A stretch of DNA of 64,000 nucleotides from Zychaea mexicana (lineage: Eukaryota > Mucoromycota > Mucoromycetes > Mucorales > Lichtheimiaceae): positions 150,899 to 214,898 of the forward strand of contig NW_026516741.1 in assembly GCF_025766255.1 (NCBI RefSeq), given 5' to 3'. Every line of letters starts with the position of its first letter. Within the stretch, counting starts at the first letter, position 1. Under the pieces are notes generated by a model. The model did not search any database and had not been told where the DNA came from. It saw only the letters and a list, made by a program, of their open reading frames with translations. The position numbers and the translations under genes are program-made. Shown here piece by piece: positions 59,194-64,000 of this stretch.

Positions 59194-60592
59194 GGTGTTC
59201 GTTTCTTGTATGCGGTGGTGGTCTATGCGGTTTTTTTTGACAAGTTATTTGCGATAAAGTGTAGCCCCGGCTTCAGAATTGGAGAACAATCGTCGGAGAT
59301 CTTTTGCCTAGTTGTCCCACCTACACCTAGCGCTGAGATTGATTCATGCATCCGTAGCTGTTGAACCTCGATAACAGTGTAAAGCCTTTGTCCTTGAGTG
59401 CGGATAATATTACGTTATCTTACTACTGTCATTAATAACTACCTTATTACTATGAGAAATTAGATTGAGCCAGTAACAACAATACTATCATCATCGATAT
59501 TCCGTTCATTTACTACATATTCATTCGAGCACCCCACACGTTCGGAAACAAGAATGCTATTCGATAATCATTATGAAAGCAAAAAACAAAGCTCTAAGAA
59601 TGCTTATCATATATAGCTACACATCAGAATCAGAGCTATCAATAGACACTAATTAATGAATGTATAGTGAAACACGGTGGATGCCAAGTGTTGATAACGC
59701 TTGCTCTTTTGATCAATATATCACATCATACACCGTTCTTCTGCATATGGTAACGAGTCGCTAGCAGTTGGGATAGGCGATGCTTTATTTTCTGGTTTGT
59801 AATTACTATACTTTGTATATGTACAGAATAAATCGATGACTTTATTGAAATTTAAGTAGTGAGGAGAGAATATGACGAGTAATTATGTATACTCTGATAC
59901 TAATGAAACCGAGCAAACAGAGCGCTATCACAAAGCTTTAGACTTAATACTATTCATACAGGGCTGCTTTTATTGCTTCTGCTTTTTTGGTCGTACAAGA
60001 GCTACTGCATTTGTTTGAAAAATGTCGTTGATGATGCTAATTACTTGCGACGTCGACGTTTTCGTTGCTACTTTGAGAAAGGCGTTCTCTGGAGTTGTGG
60101 TGATCTTGTTGTTAACTTTTGTCTACAATATACTGCTATCATACGTATACCGTTGTCGGCCGAACTACTAAAAATTGGCCTGAGTGTCTGGTACTTACCA
60201 AATCAACACGCATCTAGACACAAATTTCTAAACGCTTTGACCATAGTGTTCTGTAATCATAAGTGAGTGACACTGGAAAAGGGCAGACCCAGTGAAGAGA
60301 GAGCTTACTCGTATCAGCTTCGTTTGCCTTTCAGATTAAGGTGTACGGTAACGTGTCTACCCTTGGTAACATGTGAATTAGGTAGTTTCGAACTTACTTC
60401 GAGCAGCTGGAGTAGTGTACTGATCATAAGTCATTGTTTCTACCACAATGACGTGCACAGTGCTTCCAACAACCGAAGTCGGTGCCGTTAGAATTGAATT
60501 CGCTGGCCAATTAAAATTGAAATCGCTAACCAATCAAAATCAAATTCGCGCTTTCACAAGTGGAAGTCGTTTCTGATTCCTTACAAGGTGAC
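59194..60592. other. Spacer left of the Tc1-like element
   Basis: About 1.4 kb AT-rich, no gene recognised. An imperfect tandem array (unit about 23 bp, AATTCGCTGGCCAATTAAAAT and variants) lies at 60497-60551 just before the transposase and could be a subterminal part of the element. Confidence 0.5.
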
Positions 60593-61877
60593 ATGAGTAC
60601 AATATTTCTATTTGAAGATGGGCATGGAAACGTCGTCGATGAGAATGGTGGTCCTGAGCCTATGGACGACATCGTTGATGAGAATGAATTCATTGTTGAG
60701 ACAATTGCAACTCATACTGAATACTTGAACGATGCACCCATCATTGAGTTGTTTCCGAGCTGTCCAATGTTGATACAAAAACCAAAAAACGAAGATGTCT
60801 GTATGAAGGAGGCAAATACCAGACGAGATTATGTGCGCTATACCGTCCAGGATAAGGTTAGATTTTTTGACCTGAAGATTGAAAAGTGTATGAGTGCTGC
60901 AGCAGCTGCTCGGCAATTTGGTATTCACGTTCGAACTGCTCAGAAATGGGTGAAGCAATATAATACGTTCCCTGACAGTATTTTTGAGAGTAGTGAAAAA
61001 GGAGGTCGTAAGTGTATCTTGACCAAAGAACATTAGATGACTCTCATTGACTTTATTGATGATAATCCCTCTGCTACTGTTATTGAGGTTACCGAGCATT
61101 TATTGAAGCGATTCGATAATTTCAAACTTTCACGTAGCACTGTTTATAACTTTATGAGAAGTGAATGCAACCTTTCACTGAAAAAGGCTGATTTCCATTC
61201 TATTGAACGGAACAGTCTAGCAAAGATCGAGGAGCGGTACGATTGGGTTCGTAAATGGGAAAATACGGACATGAACTTCTTGACGAATTGTGTGTTTCTT
61301 GACGAATCCGCTTTTGATATCAATATGAAACGATCAAGAGCATGGTCCACAAAAGGTACTCGTGCTATTGTTGCCCGGCCTACAACAAGAGCAAATACAA
61401 CATCCATATTGGGTGCAATCTCTGCCGTTGGTTTGATCACAGTTGGTGTGAAAAAACCAAGGCCTGTCAAGAAGAGAAAAGTCGATGGATATATCAGCTC
61501 AGGAACCGTAACAGGTCATTACATTAGTTTCTTAAAAAACGACTCTAGATGAGATGGACAAATACCCGCATATGAAAGGTTATTACATAGTTATGGATAA
61601 TGCGCCCATTCATACGCATGAAAACATAAAGAAATATATTGAATATCGAGGATACAAATGTGTGTATCTCCCTCCCTATTCTCCTGAGCTTAACCCAATA
61701 GAACAATTCTGGGCCGTGGCGAAGAGTAAGGTCAAGCGCCATAGGTTTTTGCAGGAAGACACACTATCAAAAAGAATTACGGAAGCCTGTAACAGCGTGG
61801 AAAAAGGTCGTTTCAAAGGGTTCGTCTCGCATTCTTACAAGTGCTGGGACAAATGCCGAAACAAAGAATCTTTGTAA
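60593..61877 (+). pseudogene. Tc1-like DD34E transposase with an in-frame stop and a frameshift
   Basis: Intronless transposase of the Tc1/IS630 type. An acidic N-terminal stretch is followed by a helix-turn-helix region (SAAAAARQFGIHVRTAQKWV), then TVIEVTEHLLKRFDNFKLS and STVYNFMRSE. The catalytic residues are VFLDESAFD, VMDNAPIH and LNPIEQFW, with 34 residues between the second Asp and the Glu (DD34E). The reading frame is stopped by TAG at 61034-61036, in frame with what follows. It shifts by one base near 61540, just before LDEMDKYPH. ATG 60593 begins the open frame; TAA 61875-61877 ends it. Inverted terminal repeats were not identified, so element limits are unknown. Confidence 0.87.
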
Positions 61878-62538
61878 TGCCTACAATAATACAGCGATAA
61901 GAATCAGGCAAGCAACAATCAGGTGAGCAATAATTTTATTTTATGTTCGACAAAAAAAAAACTTCTCCACGCCCAGCTTTCGATCAACCACGTCCAAACC
62001 TCAGCCAATTTGTATGGGATTCCACGTCCAACATTTGACTGCCCACGTCCAGTTTCTGATTGGCCAACAGCCCTTTTTCAGGAGGTCCCTTGGTTTTGCG
62101 CTTCGACGACGACGACGACGACGTGGCGGCCGACCACCGGGATGAGCAAGCATCCCTTTCCACATAACATAAACTGGAAGATATGTTTGCGCTAGTATGT
62201 CATGCATTTATGCTTGGTAGAGCAACGATTCAAACAAACATAGGCCCAGGTATGAGCACAAAAAAAATTGTCAAATCGCTCTTCATTTTTTTTATTTTTA
62301 TTTATTTTTTTGCGACATCGTTTTATGAAAACAGTGTACTTTGTTATCTTCGAAACAATATGCAGTGAAAGAAGGCAAAACAAAAACATCGACAGTGTGT
62401 GTTTTACTTGTATGATGAAAATAATAGGGTGGTATGTAAATGAAAATGACCCTGTTCAAGTGTCAAATTCGGCATGATATAGGTTGCGATTGTAAAATTT
62501 ACAAAAGAAGGTGGAAAGCATGTGCAAGTGGTGATCAG
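61878..62538. other. Spacer with short phased repeats
   Basis: CCACGTCCA-type nonamers occur at 61967-61975 (one mismatch), 61988-61996, 62022-62030 and 62043-62051, spaced 21, 34 and 21 bp. A (CGA)n run lies at about 62105-62123. No gene was recognised. It holds the 3' end of the orphan gene. Confidence 0.5.
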
Positions 62539-64000
62539 CTAGTTATCTCCGTAAAGTTGAGCGAGGCGTATCTTGACGTTTTCTTTCAATCTTGTATTGC
62601 AATCGGAAAGTCGATTTAATGCTAGATTTGCAATGCTACTGAAATCGTGTAGCATCGCAAGAGTCAGTGCTGACAATCCATGGTGCTCCGTAATGAGCGG
62701 CTTGAGAGCGGTCACGCTGGCAGCAAGCTTGTCCCAGTCCTTGCTTGATGCTCGCACACATTCTCGAGTTTTGGCCGCTGCATCAAATACTGTCAACGCT
62801 TTGGTGAAATCAGGCGGTGTCGAATCCAGATGTGCAAGACACAAGGCTTGCATGAATCGAGACGCTATTTTTCCCGTGGATGTGGCTGACACTCCATAGC
62901 CTTGGTTGTGGGGCAAGTCGCAAAGAGTAAAAACAGTAGCTGGCATAGTCAAATCACTTTCCAACACGTCGATGATGGCACGCCATCGCGCAAACGAACT
63001 GGCGTCAACAAATCCTGTTGATACTTGGCGCAAGGACGAGATACTGCAAGGAGGGAACACGTACGACTTTTCCTCGAAAGAAACCATGAAGGATTCAATG
63101 CTGTCTCTGCGCAAGAATAACCTTGCGCGTCCAGGTCTGACTGTGTCTATCAAAGCCGACGTCGCAGGTCCAATATCGATGCATGGATCTTGGTGCAAGC
63201 AGACAGACATGGTTGACAGAATGTTCATATGACGGGCGCCAATCTTGAGCTTGTTCTTCATACCATGACTGTCCGCCTCTTCGAAAATACCGATCATTAA
63301 TTGATGCGCATCTTGAGGGATAGTTTTCATATTTGTCTCGCCATGAACATCCACAGCTTTTGCACGACCATAGGCCTCGGCGGCCAGGATCACGATCACT
63401 TCCTTGTCAACGACGATTGCTCCTGCGTGTAGTTTGGCCATGGCTTGTAATAGACTAGGCCGTCGGCGAACGTCGTAATTCAGGGCTGCTAGTAAATTGC
63501 CCGATACCTCATCGTACTCGCTGTTGCAGAGTAATTTCGGTAACCACGACTGAGCAACCGCCTGCTTCATTTTCACCAATGCCTCGTCCAATGGCACCGA
63601 AAGGTTGTCGTGAGCGGCAGCTTGATGAGAGGCTGGGGTGATGGTGCACTCGTCGTCATGCAATTGCATAACACATTCGACCTGGGATGTCACGGAAGGC
63701 GATGCGAATGGAAGCTTCAAACACGCACTATGAAGCTCGGACGAATTTATCAACGTATGCATGCTCACTGGATCTTCCATAGATTCGTGGGTAAGGTGGA
63801 AGGCCACTGGGATGCAGCCCATACCAGTTGCCAAATGGGTCGAGCGCGCTTCGTTGCCCATTTTGAGCGTAGCTTCACATCCTTTATTTTTGGAGAAAGC
63901 TGAAGCTGTGAGCCTGCGTCTCTTGGCTGCTGGAGATTCGTCCGTTTTTGCCACCGTGATGTTGCTGTTTGGGTGTTTCAAAGAGCGCGTGCTTGCGGAA
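62539..64000 (-). CDS. Orphan intronless protein with N-terminal NLS (5' end beyond window)
   Basis: Open frame of at least 480 codons, stop TAG at 62539, reading through to the window edge without a convincing start (the codon at 63981 is TTG). I do not recognise a family. Visible features are a basic cluster SPAAKRRRLTAS near the N-terminus like a monopartite nuclear localisation signal, and then a Ser/Thr/His-rich region. An alanine-rich alpha-helical body follows (LLQAMAKLHAGAIVVDKEVI, IVILAAEAYGRAKAVD, FTKALTVFDAAAKTRECV), with no membrane segment. It is more GC-rich and has fewer breaks than its surroundings; the lack of introns contrasts with nearly every other host gene here. It could be a recently acquired or element-derived gene. 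A sequence search is needed to say more. Confidence 0.6.
   Translation of the reverse strand, partial: SASTRSLKHPNSNITVAKTDESPAAKRRRLTASAFSKNKGCEATLKMGNEARSTHLATGMGCIPVAFHLTHESMEDPVSMHTLINSSELHSACLKLPFASPSVTSQVECVMQLHDDECTITPASHQAAAHDNLSVPLDEALVKMKQAVAQSWLPKLLCNSEYDEVSGNLLAALNYDVRRRPSLLQAMAKLHAGAIVVDKEVIVILAAEAYGRAKAVDVHGETNMKTIPQDAHQLMIGIFEEADSHGMKNKLKIGARHMNILSTMSVCLHQDPCIDIGPATSALIDTVRPGRARLFLRRDSIESFMVSFEEKSYVFPPCSISSLRQVSTGFVDASSFARWRAIIDVLESDLTMPATVFTLCDLPHNQGYGVSATSTGKIASRFMQALCLAHLDSTPPDFTKALTVFDAAAKTRECVRASSKDWDKLAASVTALKPLITEHHGLSALTLAMLHDFSSIANLALNRLSDCNTRLKENVKIRLAQLYGDN

Noticed and set aside
1..64000. tRNA genes, rRNA, CRISPR arrays
   Set aside because: Looked for T-loop-like GGTTCGAATCC motifs and for regular short repeats; none had the needed context. 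A covariance-model scan would be decisive.

Overview
This window looks like nuclear DNA of an early-diverging filamentous fungus, most likely Mucoromycota (Mucorales-like). The evidence is the set of conserved eukaryotic genes split by many short GT-AG introns (mostly 50-100 bp), the AT-rich spacers, and the mixture of LINE, Mutator-like, pogo-like and Tc1-like elements. Gene models here come from reading frames joined by hand at GT/AG sites and checked for phase. Family assignments rest on recognised motifs, because no database search was possible. I saw no tRNA, rRNA or CRISPR array.

Layout. 1-0.86 kb: 5' part of a SEC24 COPII coat gene. 1.5-3.8 kb: a TRF/Tbf1-like telomere-repeat binding protein. 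4.7-6.6 kb: a secreted-type proline iminopeptidase-like hydrolase. 7.0-11.3 kb: two divergently transcribed D-amino-acid oxidase paralogues, both ending in peroxisomal PTS1 tripeptides. 11.4-15.9 kb: an intact SRA-RING (UHRF1-like) gene and, downstream, a full-length decayed copy of it. 16.3-18.1 kb: a gelsolin-like actin regulator. 19.15-24.55 kb: a LINE with a 14-bp target-site duplication, an intact ORF1 and a twice-frameshifted ORF2. 25.3-30.5 kb: an ethanolamine/choline phosphotransferase facing the APC/C subunit CDC16. 31.5-32.8 kb: a relic pogo/Tigger transposase. 33.8-38.2 kb: a GNAT acetyltransferase, the exosome cofactor MPP6, ATP synthase subunit b (ATP4) and a small-acidic-protein-domain gene.

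39.5-45.0 kb is the most unusual region. It is a 5.5-kb Mutator-like element with about 110-bp terminal inverted repeats and one long decayed reading frame coding a MULE transposase, a SWIM zinc finger, an OTU-type peptidase and an RTC4-like domain. It is followed by a 186-bp pogo-like MITE with TA duplications and by another inverted-repeat pair.

47.0-59.2 kb: a cytochrome P450, the WD40 ribosome-assembly chaperone SQT1/AAMP, a casein kinase 1 with a 22-glutamine tract and an array of SUMO-consensus motifs in its tail, a histidine-phosphatase-fold protein, and the complex II assembly factor SDHAF3. 60.6-61.9 kb: a broken Tc1-like DD34E transposase. 62.5-64.0 kb: an intronless orphan gene that runs off the window.

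The housekeeping genes do not form an operon-like pathway. The meaningful pairs are the DAO duplication, the UHRF-like gene and its decayed copy, and possibly the pogo relic and the pogo-like MITE. A recurring feature is decay by in-frame stops in frames that otherwise stay readable, with changes that would fit CpA to TpA transitions.
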